A stretch of DNA of 64,000 nt from Climacteris rufus (taxonomy: Eukaryota; Chordata; Aves; Passeriformes; Climacteridae): NCBI GenBank assembly GCA_013398175.1, contig VZRZ01004218.1:501415-565414 (forward strand), written 5' to 3'. Positions 51,678 through 64,000 of this stretch are shown here, piece by piece. The notes beneath the pieces were generated by a model. That model was not told where the DNA came from, did not search any database, and was given only the letters and a program-made list of their open reading frames with translations. A program made the position numbers and the translations under genes. Numbering within the stretch: the first letter of the stretch is position 1; each line of letters starts with the position of its first letter.

Positions 51678-54600
51678 CTGCAAGAAAAAGATTTTAATTA
51701 GAATGTATTAAACCTAAAAGAGATAATGAAAAAAAATACCAAAACTAACATACATTGCTTACTGAAATAGTTTAATGCCCACTTAGCACTGTTTTTGTGC
51801 TAAGTTAAAAACTGGAACAGGTTTTGAACACTGCTTCAGAAGAACTGAAAATTTTGAAAATATGTAAGTAGAATGAATAAAACAACTATGGTTTTATCTA
51901 GGGGTTATTCATGCTACCTAACTGTAAGTGTGAAAATTGAAGCTCAAAAGGCTCTCTATAAGGAAGAAATAATCTGCTTCAGACACAGGTTAGGAGTAAA
52001 AGACTACTAGACTTTGGCTCAGCTCCTCACCTTCCTCACTTTATGTCCTCTAAATGCTGCTTTGCAGACTATTTTTTTGAAGTTCCTTTTAAAAGAACTC
52101 TGTTTGAAGAGCAGAATTTTTATAGTTCTATGGCCAGTACTGGCAGGGAAGAAAAAAAAAAAAGAATGCCAAAATACAAACATTTAGATGACAAAGCTTT
52201 TGGCTTTAGTAGACCATTTTCTTCTTAATCTCAATAAAACTATACAGCCATTGGTTCTAGTTCAGTGCATAGTGGGTTATCTGTGGGAAAGTCAGGGCAG
52301 TTAAGTATTTTGAGCAACAGTGCAATTAATTTTTCAGCTGCATAGAACCTCAAATTCCTGAAAACCGCATTCTGAGTTGATTGAAACATAGCCCATTTAT
52401 GTCTTGAAGATTCAGAAATAATAAGGTAAAACAAATACACCATGACTTAATATTTAAGGAAAAAAAAATAATTTCCACTGCTGAGGCCCTGCCTATGCAA
52501 TCTGAGTGTTTGGGTTTGGAGTACCCTCCCACTTGTTGGGTCCCCAAAACAGACCCCACTCACCAGAGCACTCTGCCACAATAAACATATGGCAAGTGTG
52601 CCCTGCAGTGCCCTGAACATAACAGGCAAAGTTCTCGGGGAGCCCCAGCACACTTCTTGGATTCAAACCTAAATGCTTGTTTTATATAATAGTTGCAGAA
52701 AGTTTGCAATGTTGCTTTGAATTAAAGAAATCATATGAGTCTTGACTCCCAAGGTATTTTTGTGGAAGTAGCTACCATCTAAGCATATTCACAGGATACC
52801 CTCATACTCTAAGCTCTCAGGCATCCAAGGGAATAAAGGACATCAATCTCACATATCTATAGTATCTGCTTTTGATTTTTATATGGCCATATCTCTGCAG
52901 AAGAAACAAAGCAATTACAGTCATCCCCATATTTCACACCCCGGTGCTTTGCACTCAGTACTCTGCAGATCAGATGTCGGGACTGCTGGTTTAGTTGAGA
53001 AGAGCATGAGGAACTATGCCCAACTCTTCTTGCCAATCCTGCTGGACCAGTGAAAGATGACATAATCTGACGTTTTCCCAATACTCATGAAAAAAGATCC
53101 ACCAATACCATCAAGCACCATGAGGTTATCACAGCTTTTGGAAAAGATCTGGGGAATGCTGAGGAGAGAGTTGTTGCAGGGGGCTTGCAGCTCTCCCTTG
53201 GTTGCTCTCCTTTGCTAATCCCATACTCCCAGTCACTTTGATAAATGCCAAGGATCAAGGAAACATCTTTGTCCGACTGGCAGAGACCACAGGATTAGGT
53301 TATTAGCAGCCATTCTCAGTCACCCCATACATAGCTGCTACACAGCACCTTCTCCATGAATAAAGTGCTGTCCCTCAAACAATCACCCCTAGGACTTCTA
53401 TGTAGCTGGGAAAGGCAGAGGCAGTCGTGACATTGTTGTCCTGAACGTGGACTCGCTGCCCAGTGTGCAGCCCCAATCTACACACCAAGATGAGGTATTT
53501 CCATTTCTTTCTTCTAGTTTGCACAAAGCAGGGAGCTGGTGTGGCCCACAACAGCCTGCCTTCCTGATCATCAGTTTTACACAATTCATGTATTTTAGCA
53601 AACAAAGAAGTCAGGATTCACTGGCTACAAGCCATAGTTCTCTTATTGATCAGTATTCTACCTTTGATTGACTAAATGACACTCTCACTTCTCATTCTAA
53701 TTAGTCATGTTCAGTCTGTCTCTTCTCTCGAGTCAGGGGGTTTCTTGAGACAGTGGGCTATGAGTCGATGGTTGCATTCTCCCCTGCCAGAATTACCTTC
53801 TACCCAGTTAGGGCTGATTTCAGCACAGTTGCTGAAAGTAGTTGGCTTTGTTAGTTTCTTCCTTATCTTGTGAGTTTGGCCAAATGTCCTTGTGGCCTGT
53901 AACTTTTGCATTCCTTGTGCCCACTATCAGCAACACATACCACTCGCCAAGGTTTGGTAACCTCCCCCTAGGTCTGAGAACACTGAACATGTCAAGCCCT
54001 AAACCTCAACTAGGCAATTCTACCGGCAAGTAATTCGTCTTTCTAACACCAGGACATCAACATAAGCAGAGGAAGAGACCTTCCTCTTCCTGCTGCTGAT
54101 CTATGTACACATCACTGGTCCATCTCTGGGTAGGGACCAAGGGGAAGTGATGCCAGGGTCTGGCTAAGGTGTTATGCAGGCCATAAAACTGCACAGTATT
54201 TTCAGCAGCAAGTCACATCAGTGTCATGTGGCACCATGTATATTTGAAAGGGTGTGAAAACTGTGTAACATGTCACTCTTCATCAGCCTAGAGGCAAACA
54301 ATATACATCCAGCTGCCTCCAAGCAGCCCAAGCAAGGATTCATTTAGTCTGCACTTCTGTTTGAAAACAGCCTGGGGCTGTCCTTCAATGTAACTGTGTT
54401 CAGCAGTTGGCAGCTAATTCAAAATGAATCTGCACTGCTTGTATTTCGGATGGAAGCGAGGCAACATTTTGCCTTTTGCTTACCGCAAGTTGGAACAGCA
54501 TTCTATTACTTCACACTGTTGTTTTATTACCCCAAAGTGCTGCAGGCACATTATAGGACATGGAGAATTAATGAGTCTTAAACTGGGGTAGTAGCAGTCT

Positions 54601-55887
54601 ATGTACATGCAGGACTTGAAAAATGAGACAAGAGGAAAAATAAAAAGATGGGGAGTGAGAGAGGAAGAGACAACAGTGTGTTTGGAGACTAATTGCACAG
54701 ACACATTTTAATAGGCTTTAGAATTGTATTGTGGGGGTTTTTTGTAATTCTAATATGGTTCAAGTTAATATTTAATTCATGTTTGTTGCATAACTGACAT
54801 ACACATAATTTAAAAAACCCAGTAATTACGCTCAAAGCTTATGTCAACCTCAGATACCGAAATGAGGGCTGTACCCTCCCTATGCTCCCTCTATTGTCAA
54901 TAAAAAGAGAGGTCTGAAGTGTCTCTCCCTAGCTGTTGTCTACAGAAGAAGCCTAGAGAAACCGCATTTCTAATATAAGACCCTCAGCCATGTGTCTAAA
55001 ACCAAATGGAATTTTTACCAGTCTCTCCATGTGCTCTCAGGGACAACCTGAATAATCTTTTGTTCTCCCTCCAGCTCCTTTCTTTGTCTTGAATCTAGTC
55101 CTTGAGAACAAAAATAACAGTGCTAGTAAAATCCTTAATATTTTCAAAACATTAGAACAAACCATTCAGAGTCATGGCATGCATCGGTGTCTTACAAATT
55201 CATTTTTTTCCTTACAGTCACCTATTTAGGACACTAAATTCTGAAGTTAGTATAACTCTTTTAAGCTTTTTAGACAAGTACACACAACATTCCCTTTGAC
55301 AAAATAATGCATTAGAAAAATCAAGTACCGAAAGAAACATTTCCTGGGGCATATAAGCTCTCTGGACATCAAGTAACTGTGTTTCTTTTTACTCTTTTCA
55401 TTCGTGCTTCAAACATCCTCAGTACTGGCTTCTATAATTTCCCTTGGAAGAGGATTTTCCCATTAGAGTAACTCAAGAGTAAAGCACTCGTGGGCTTTAA
55501 TGGTGACACATGGGACCACACTGGGGCTCAGAGGTTCCAGGCCTATTACATGGTCTTGCAGCAAGCTATTTCCTCCAACGGAGATTAGATTATAGATAAA
55601 AGGGAAAAAACATTCAGGACAGTAACCGAACAAACAGAGGACCATTCCCCTTATAGGCACATAATGAGAAAAAAGGTATCAAAAAGGGTATTGAAGCAAT
55701 GTGAGGTACTGAAAAGGAGGGCTCATTGCTCAAGCAAAAGACACATCAGTCTGCAAAGAATGTGTGCTCAGTGGTCAGCTCACCAGCAAAGAGGAGCTGT
55801 GAAGATGTCAAGAGACATTAAAATAGGAATGTAGAAGCTTGAGATAAAGGCAGGACCTCAATTCCCATTACCGCCATTGAAGGATCA

Positions 55888-55981
55888 GACTGGGCTTTAT
55901 CAGAGATGGTAAGAGCATCAGGAGCACAAAAGACGACTGGGCTTTATCAGAGATGGTAAGAGCATCAGGAGCACAAAAGAC
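55888..55981. repeat. Perfect 47-bp tandem duplication
   Basis: Two head-to-tail copies, 55888-55934 and 55935-55981, starting gactgggctttatcagagat and ending gcacaaaagac, with no mismatch. Intron 1 of FAM124A. Confidence 0.97.
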
Positions 55982-56670
55982 ATTGATCAATCCTCTGAGA
56001 TCTGTGTGCACCATTCATTGCTGGTTAGCGATACAGAGCCTCAAAATATCCCAGAGAGGGAAGCATTCCACTGAATACAGCTACAGTAAGTAGCTGCTTG
56101 TGTAACTTGCAGTTGCTGCATGTGGTACATAAAATCACTCTAAACCTGTTTCTTTGGGTAAGAACACGGCTGTTTTACAGCTCTGACTCACACAAGCAAT
56201 GTAGCTACTCCAGCATCACACTGTGCTTGGGTTCCTTTGGCACACTGATCAGCTGTGGCACAGCACCACGTTAACACAGCTACAGCACCGACAGCTACAG
56301 CCATAAACAAACACTCCCAAGAGAACTGCCTGGGTCGGAGGCCAAGTGCCATGAAACAGGCTGCACCTGTACCATTAAAACCTCTCACCTTCCAAAACAC
56401 ACTGACAAGTGGTCTGCTGGGAATGATCCCCGAACCATGGTAACATGGCAAAACAAGTCCCTGGCCCACAGTAAAACCTACATAGGAAAGACAGGGCAGA
56501 GAGCTGGATGGCCCCGTTTAAACTAACGCCATCAACCATTTTAAGTATTCAAAAATATGCATAAACCTGTCCCCTGCTCGGGGACACCCCTCTGTGCTGT
56601 TTAATGCACTGGCATGGCTGGAACTAGGCTTTCTGAGTTGTGCAACATTTCCACAAGGCAGCCTGTTGTA

Positions 56671-56718
56671 TAAAACAAACATCTTAAGTAATTCTAAAAC
56701 AAACATCTTAAGTACTTC
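56671..56718. repeat. 24-bp tandem duplication
   Basis: Two adjacent copies of taaaacaaacatcttaagta + [a/c]ttc, differing at one base. Intron 1 of FAM124A. Confidence 0.93.
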
Positions 56719-58269
56719 TAAAATAAGGCTACACTGCAATATGCCCATGGTCTCCATTGCCAGGGCTTCTTAATCTCACATCCCCAAGACGGAGTAGCGG
56801 AAAGTTTACAGTTTCTTTTGCTGTGTGCATCCTTCATTTGCCTAGGACTGATGGAATGGCACCTGCCAGATTCATGTTTCCCATGCCTTCTCTACCTAAA
56901 GCTGTTGCAGATTTCAGTGTTTCATATTAAGAACTGTATTTTTAACAGCTTCTTTGCCTTCCCTCCCTCAGAAAGTGCTCCACAGGGCACACGAGATATT
57001 TTATAGCAGTTAAAGCCCCATGCATGAGTTAGAAGATTTGGTTTTATAGCTCTGTCTTGGGTTTCTTCTCACCAAATTCCTGCAGGTCACATTACAATCT
57101 GCTTCAGTAATGCCAGTCCAACGCAAATCTGTTTCCCTCATTGCACTTCTACTTTTGTGTCATCAAGATGACTGAAGTGAATTACTCAGAGCAACTTGTC
57201 TCCTAACTTCTTGCTCTGGATTTCTAGTAGAGTGACAAAGTCAGGTGAGGGATTCCCATTATGCAGCTCTAACCACTACACTCAAGAGCTTATTACCAAC
57301 AGCAACGTTTGAGACCCCACGTGAGACATCATCAAGGTGCAAGGATAAAAGTTGTCTGTAACCTTCCAAAAAGCATCTGATGAGGCAGGACCGCTCTGTG
57401 CTTTAGTGAGCACACCTACATGCACACCCTGCTTATCACTCATCACAGAGCCCTCCCAGAAGGACACATCAGGTGTCATGTACCTACCCATCCAAAGCCA
57501 GGGGCTCACTTGTCCTCTTGAGGTCCTGATTCTCTTAATTAGCAACAGCAGAAGCCTAATTTATACAAAACATCAAACCTTCACACAGCTACACTTATCT
57601 AAGGTGAACCTCACTGCTTGCTGGGACCTAAAAATTACAGGTATCAGCACAGAGCTCCTGGCCTGCAGAATGTGGAGTTAAAGTCTGTTTCAGCCTTGCT
57701 TTTCATGCCCAGCTCCAGTGCCAGGAACTAGGAGGTCTGCCTGCCCCGAGGTTCAACCAAACAGCTTTGCTTCAGTGAGTAAATCTGGTTAGAAATGGTG
57801 CCTCAACTCCAGTTTGTGACAAATAGCTCAACTTCACATTATTTGAATGTCAAATCAGAGACAACCTGAGTACCATGACATATCTGGATTGATGGGTTTC
57901 TATATGAAGTGAAAGTCTCAGTAAAAAAAAAACAAAAAAACAAAACAACCCAAAAAACTCCAAACCAAAACAAAAGAAGCCCAAAGGTAAAAATAGGCCT
58001 TAAAATAGCTTTCAACATCAGTGGTTTGTGTTTCTGAGAGTTTCTCATAGATGGATGAAAGATGTGACAAGAGACTGACATGTCATTTTGAAGGACTGCC
58101 ATACAAAATTGTAGTGTTGAATCCCTTTAAGCCAGAAACATGAGACATGAAAGCAACCTCTCACCCCAATAAACCATTCAACTATTCATTTGATGTGTGA
58201 CCCATTCTGACTGAGGACACACATGGATGACAGCATTCTTAATATTTTACCTTTAAGTGGGGTTACAAC

Positions 58270-58289
58270 TTTTATATATATATAAAAAA
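58270..58289. repeat. Short AT palindrome
   Basis: ttttatatatatataaaa is self-complementary. Intron 1 of FAM124A. Confidence 0.8.
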
Positions 58290-61200
58290 ACCTTCAACAA
58301 ATAAAGGATTTTTTTATCTGCTTAAGAGGTAAGTTAGTAGAGGCTCAAATAATTTGTGATTTGGCCAGGATCACACCTGCAGCTAGGGAGAGCCATAAGG
58401 AAACCAAGAAACAACTACAGCACAGTCAAAAAATTAACATAATCTCTGCAAAACTAATTTGAGGAACGAGAGACAGGAGAAAATATAAAGAAAGGAACAA
58501 GAACTGTGACAAGTACTGTAACCAAACAGCAATGGATTTTGCTAAATATGTTACAAATAGCTGCTACACGGTACAGTGTCATAATCTTCAAATATCTCGT
58601 TTCTCTGTTGTGCAATGGCTTTCTCTATATATTGTTGAACTTTCATCGCAGTTGCCTACTACAAAAGATAGTATAATCTTCCTTCCTAAAATCCATCAAA
58701 TACTCAACAATTAACTGCTGCTTAATTCAGTTCGCATCGTCAGTATTTAGGTTTTAAACTTATTATACAGACAAAAACACCCAGCTGATACTTCAATAAT
58801 GTCTCCCCACTTTCTCTAAAAATATTAATAATTTATTTGAAAAATAAGTGAATAAGTTGCAAATTCAAATAAATTAAAAGTTATAACTTCTCAAAACTTT
58901 AAATACTTTAAAGTGAAGAAAAAACCTACATGTTTAGGCAAACTTTGAGACAATCAGTAAGCTAATGGTTAAAGTGTGAACCTTTTAAGGCATTGGTTCT
59001 TTCAGCTGTCTAAGTCAACAAGTCAACTTCTGCTGGGAATTATCATCTATGTTGAAACCTTCATTAATGCCAGCCATCTCACTGAAGTGTTACGTTCAGT
59101 TAATCCATGTATGCTTGATAAACAGGAGAGAACAATTCTATGGAAGCAATCCTTGAACACTAATAACATGACCAAATAAAATTTCATAAAGAAAAAGATT
59201 AAGGCTTTAGAACTGAGGAACTACCCATTTTTCCACGTTCTCTTGGGATATCAGTCCTGAATACAGTGAATTCAGTGGATGCTTTGTCTCTGATACCAGT
59301 GGCAGCAAGAATCTGCCTCATTGCCTCAAAATCAGGCATATCTAACAAGTTCAAAAATTGTCTTAGTTTGTCATCTGTGCTCTGCTATTCAGAGTAAAGA
59401 CATTGAGATAACAGCATTTGCATGTCTTGTAAAATGAAGAAAAATTTAAAATTCAGATTTCTTTTAATTTTAAGCAACTTAGTATTTTTTTCTCTTTTTG
59501 GTTTTTCTTTACCATTTAACTACAGTTCTGTAAATTTACATATTTCTCCTCCCTTCAATACCTTTCTTTTACTTGTTTTTCCTCTCTCTTTGCTAATAAA
59601 AGACCAAAGAAAGACTATTTTGTCTTTCTAAATGTCAGGTTTTATAGTATAAATCTACTACTAAAACTATTACCAGAGAAAGCTCTGTCTGCCATACTTC
59701 TGGGCTATAAGTTTTCAGTAGCAGATGAAAAAGTATTTTTAAACTAAAACCTCACAAAATATGTTTTCTGAGAAGATACAGCTCGTATAGGCAAAGTCTC
59801 TCAGATAAGGATGGTCAATCTATTTAAAATCTCATTAATAAACAGCCAATATAAACTAATTGGCTTATTTGTTCTACACCCTTTATTTAGGTACTTGACA
59901 ACACTAGCTCAATCCATTCTTATTGGATTCAGGAACTCAAAATATGCTATTTTTGTTCAGCAGACTCTTTGCCAACCCTATTTACCAAGACAAATGCAGT
60001 AAGAGCAACATATTTTCCAAAGGAAAATGAAGGCTTCGAGTTGTAATTGGTCTTGCCTTCAGCACAGTTTTGCCTGCTTTTGTAGCTGGCAGCCACAACA
60101 AAACCTTAAGCAACATATGCCCTGTAGAGTACTTGATGTGTTCAATTTGTTAGCTGCTCTAAGCAGCTTCAGCAGTACAGGCTCCGTGTAAGAGCTCACA
60201 CATCATTACGTACAGTCATTGAGATGACAAGGGCGTGCAGTGCCTGGATTTACTGCAGTCACTATCCACTATTATTCCCTGAGTGACAGAAAGGGACCAC
60301 TCGATGCAAAACTGTTACTGAATTACTCTGACAGTTGTTTCTCCTTATTCTTTCAGAGGATGATGGCTGAACTTCAAAATACTTAATTAATTTTTTTTTT
60401 TTTTTTACCAGTGAGTAATTGGAGGAAAAGGAAAACAATTTAGCAATAGCTGTGATGGGACTGAGACAAAGCAAATAGCAGATCTTCTGGTAAGAGGGAA
60501 AAGCAAGTGCTGTGAACAGTTGGTTCGGTGAGAAAGCTGAAATATAAACATTGTGAAAGAGACATACGCAACATGTTTATCAGAATTAAATAGCTGCTAA
60601 ACGAAACTAAAAATAATAATTGAAATGCAGAGACCCACTGCTTTTCAAAATAAACATCAGTGCAAAGCACTGCAATTATTAATTGCCATATGGAATTGTT
60701 CGAATTCCTCAGACCAACTCTTCCACCAACCTGTATTTTCCAGTGTTAAGCATGGGACAGAGATGCTTCATAAAATCATCTGCTTTAGCACCTCATCAAC
60801 ACCAGACACAAGCAACTGTCATGCTGGTCACTGAGGTCTAAAGGCTAATGTCCCCAGCTGGGTCAAATCCTTCCAAGTGCCTGTCCCAAGGAAACACAGC
60901 TTGTTCTATCCCAGATCAACACAGCAAATTAAGAGTGGCTTGACCAGTCAAGGGGGTTTTGAGCTTTGAACCAGCCATTAGTTCACTGATTATTTTGTCT
61001 TCCTTTTACCCCCATTCCCCAAAGGGGACTAACCAATATCTAAAAAGAGGTCTGGATTTCTTCCTTTGAATTCACATCACATAAAATATTTTCAAACTTT
61101 CACCGTTAGGTGTGCCTACAATACAAAGTGATGCGAAAAGTCCTTAACTTCTCAGATTACAGAAGACATTAAAAACTATTTGAATAAATAGCTGGATGTA

Positions 61201-61959
61201 TGAAAAAGATTACCATATTCCATTTTCACCTTTTTGTTTTTTATTTGTAATATTGCTACTTCTGTTTTGGTGCCATGCACCTTACACCTCTGCACAAAGA
61301 ATTAGCTCCACAGTTTTGCAAGAGCCAAACTAGAGGCCAAAGGAGATACATCAGACCAGGAGCTTGGAGAAAACAGCTGGGGGAACAAGGAGGGAGGAGA
61401 ATGGAGACTCAGGAAAGAACAGCCTTAACAGGAGCATGCAACCTCCTTTTGCCCTTCTGGACCCAGAGAAGGAGCAAAGGTTCACTGCCATTCCTGACAA
61501 GATGCCATGGCAGCAGCATGTAGGACGGGATGGAAAGCACTTCCCTTTCTCTCCCACAGAAATGGACTGAATGTGTGAGCTGAATGGGAGATCCCATGGA
61601 TCATCCTTGCAGCTCCATTAACTTAGAAGAAGTCATCCAACTAAGAAACACAGCACACCTCTGGCAGCAGGGTCATGAAGTCAGGAAAGAAAAGTCTTTC
61701 TCCTTTACTCTCATGTGACACTACCAGCAAAATTTACAGGAGTTCATAGGCTAGCATGATGAGTAGCATGACAATAACAACCCAATTTCAGGGTGCCTAC
61801 GTATCTAACTTGCTTTTGTAGATGGCTCTCTAATGGTCCTTCTAAGGAGTCAGCTCTCTACCTGATGTTGTCTGGGTGTCACTGCCAGCAGGGCAGCAGA
61901 GGTAGCTGGGCATGCTTCCAGACGACCCTCGGTTGCTCTGTCCCTGGGATACAGGGATG

Positions 61960-62291
61960 GTGCGGCACCAAGTGTGTCTACAGCGCACAAAGCTGAGCGC
62001 GGGCCGCTCCGCCGCGGCATCACAACGTGCTCGGGAGCTCAAACTTAGAGCCCACGGCCACGATCGCTCCGCGGCTTCCTCCCCGTGTGTAGCAGGAGGA
62101 CGGTGGGGACCTCTCCCCTTTCACCGAAGGGGAACGTGAACTCCCCGGGGCTGTCGGAGCGGGGCGATGTCTCCGGCCTCCCCGGGGGTCACACCGGACC
62201 GAGCCCCAGGACGGGAGGACGAAGGGAAAGGCAAGGAGACCCGGCGCTGAGCGGGATGCTGCCGGGACGCCGGTCCCGCGGCGGGAGGGAG
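61960..62291 (-). promoter_or_regulatory. CpG island, likely FAM124A promoter / 5' end (visible part)
   Basis: CG dinucleotides become dense from about 61980 up to the run of Ns, in sharp contrast to the AT-rich sequence on both sides. It contains GC-box-like strings such as cggggcgatg. It lies about 10 kb upstream (minus-strand sense) of the FAM124A microexon, where the first exon and promoter are expected. I could not find the acidic N-terminal peptide or a phase-compatible donor in the visible part. The island probably continues into the gap. A promoter for another, divergent gene is also possible. Confidence 0.6.
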
Positions 62292-62693
62292 NNNNNNNNN
62301 NNNNNNNNNNNNNNNNNNNNNNNNNNNNNNNNNNNNNNNNNNNNNNNNNNNNNNNNNNNNNNNNNNNNNNNNNNNNNNNNNNNNNNNNNNNNNNNNNNNN
62401 NNNNNNNNNNNNNNNNNNNNNNNNNNNNNNNNNNNNNNNNNNNNNNNNNNNNNNNNNNNNNNNNNNNNNNNNNNNNNNNNNNNNNNNNNNNNNNNNNNNN
62501 NNNNNNNNNNNNNNNNNNNNNNNNNNNNNNNNNNNNNNNNNNNNNNNNNNNNNNNNNNNNNNNNNNNNNNNNNNNNNNNNNNNNNNNNNNNNNNNNNNNN
62601 NNNNNNNNNNNNNNNNNNNNNNNNNNNNNNNNNNNNNNNNNNNNNNNNNNNNNNNNNNNNNNNNNNNNNNNNNNNNNNNNNNNNNNNNNNNNN
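62292..62693. other. Assembly gap (402 Ns), probable site of FAM124A exon 1
   Basis: The run of Ns interrupts the CpG-rich island; sequence on its right edge (62694 on) is no longer CpG-rich. GC-rich first exons of bird genes are often lost from assemblies. The visible FAM124A exons lack the start codon and roughly the first 25 residues, and no suitable exon is seen between 51.7 and 62.3 kb, so this gap is the best candidate location. The location is inference. Confidence 0.55.
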
Positions 62694-64000
62694 ACCTTCA
62701 CTCTACCGCTTCTGGGTTTCCAGGGCTAAAGCTGCAGCGCCCCATATCCCGTGGAAGTTAAGAGAGACTGCTGGATGTACGGACCTCCGCACTATCCATC
62801 CAGTCTCGGAACATCCGCTGTTACAGCCTTTTCTTTGAAGTCTTTCACTGTGCTGAGCTTTCTCCAGCCTCCCTCAGTGCTGCCTGGGACTTGCTCATCG
62901 AATCAACATCGGATATTACATCGAATACAATAATTTTGAAATTACACACAGAAACAGGCAAGGGGTGGTTTTCCCCCCACGATGAGAATTCCTGTAATGA
63001 TGCAAAAGGAGCATTCGAAGCATTTTGAATGCTGCCTATGAGGAAATGCTGGTGTAGGAAAGCTGACTGGTAGTGCCAATAACGTAAGAGTGAAGGGAAA
63101 AGTTGTGTGTGTGCTCCCATATTCTGTGCATGTCGTGTGTGTCTCCTTGTTTTATGTTTGGACGTGAACACCTCTCTCTTTCTCCAAAACTTAGAGAGAT
63201 ACAAATATCCACCCATGTAGGTGTGAACAAAGATCTCACTCAGGAAAACAAAACAAAAAAAAAATCAGTCTTCCCTTAATCCACTCAATCATTCAACCTG
63301 TGAAAGATTTTACAGGAGGAGGAGACAGAACTGGTTAGTCTGGCTGTCCAGCCTGGCAGACCTGTTCTTTGCCTCTTCCAAATCAGCATCAAGCACAAAA
63401 ACAGGGATGGGGTGCTTGGTGTCCCCCACAACGTTGATATGGTGGGACAATTAAATATTGTCCCTAACTGGAGGCCTCTAACTGGAGACCCCTTCCTTTA
63501 ATATTTTGTGGAAAATGCTTTGATGAATTGGAATTTTCTCTTCAAAAAAACTCTAACAACCACCGAATTTCTATCAGCTGCAGGAAGTGCCCGCTTGCAG
63601 AAATTGATCAGAAGTTAAAAAAAAGAAGGGTTTATAATAAAAAGTAGTTTTCTTGTACCTTTTATTATTCATGTCTTATAAGAAAGAATAAAAATAGTGA
63701 AAAATCTTAGCATTTAAGACATAAAATTGACCAGAATATAAAAATATATCACACAAGCCAATATTTCATTGGTATAAAAAGTGTTAAATTAGTTTAATTT
63801 GCCACCAGGACTTTTATATCTATCTATGCATTGCATGGTCCCTCATTTCAAGCATGCCAGTGGTCTGTATATAGCACTATTTTGTATATACTCTGTTGTA
63901 TATAGCAGCACAAATTAATAGTGACACCTGGCTGGGTGTAGTTCATGCTGCTGTTGTCTCCGATAGTGCCTGGTCCCAGTTCTCTAAAATAATCTGGATG
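62694..64000. other. 5' flank of FAM124A, nothing recognised
   Basis: Falls quickly to AT-rich sequence after the gap. No coding exon, repeat family or RNA gene was recognised. Near 63860-63945 there are three short tgtatata repeats. Confidence 0.5.

Larger units (their letters stand above)
51678..62291 (-). other. FAM124A intron 1 (distal end in gap or CpG island)
   Basis: From acceptor TTGCAG at 51678 toward the CpG island. It contains the 47-bp and 24-bp tandem duplications and AT-rich simple sequence. No CR1 fragment or alternative exon with the right phase was recognised. The upstream end is unknown because exon 1 is not seen. Confidence 0.6.

Noticed and set aside
62085..62729. Frames of 170-214 codons around the assembly gap
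   Set aside because: Most of their length is Ns, so they are not evidence of coding.
1..64000. CRISPR arrays, bacterial operons, tRNA or rRNA genes
   Set aside because: None seen. The sequence is vertebrate nuclear DNA with spliced exons and LINEs; tandem repeats here lack unique spacers.

Overview
This looks like a stretch of bird nuclear genome. It carries several truncated CR1 LINE copies in both orientations, with the CR1 3' hallmarks (a 'gattctatgat'-type end and a decayed reverse-transcriptase reading frame), and two avian-type retroviral LTR fragments. It also has long AT-rich introns, short simple repeats and two compact CpG-rich islands. I cannot assign order or species from the sequence.

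One protein-coding gene is recognisable: FAM124A, on the minus strand. Three of its coding exons can be placed to the base: a 32-nt microexon (51646-51677), a 740-nt exon holding the conserved FAM124 domain (33941-34680), and a 795-nt terminal coding exon (22987-23781). All splice sites are GT/AG and all phases agree. The three exons give 521 codons after splicing. The N-terminal exon is missing. It most likely lies in the 402-base run of Ns at 62292-62693, which sits inside a CpG island, so the gene would span about 40 kb.

Layout. 1-12.9 kb: no gene recognised; inverted repeats and a GGAA microsatellite. 12.98-13.6 kb: CpG island with a 13-bp minisatellite, no assignable gene. 14.9-17.6 kb: old CR1 remnants, one split by a solo LTR. 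19.9-23.0 kb: probable 3' UTR of FAM124A containing a large antisense CR1. 23.8-33.9 kb: intron 3, with a possible conserved element near 27.6-28.0 kb. 34.7-51.6 kb: intron 2, with CR1 fragments and an LTR-like repeat. 51.7-62.3 kb: intron 1. 62.7-64 kb: sequence 5' of the gene, nothing recognised.

I found no evidence of a new multi-gene system. The most useful points are the full splice model of FAM124A including its microexon, a glyoxalase/VOC-like signature at the end of its domain, the missing first exon, and three assembly-quality suspects (N at 33794 in a near-duplicate poly-A block, N at 21884 at a CR1 deletion point, and a perfect 47-bp tandem copy at 55888).
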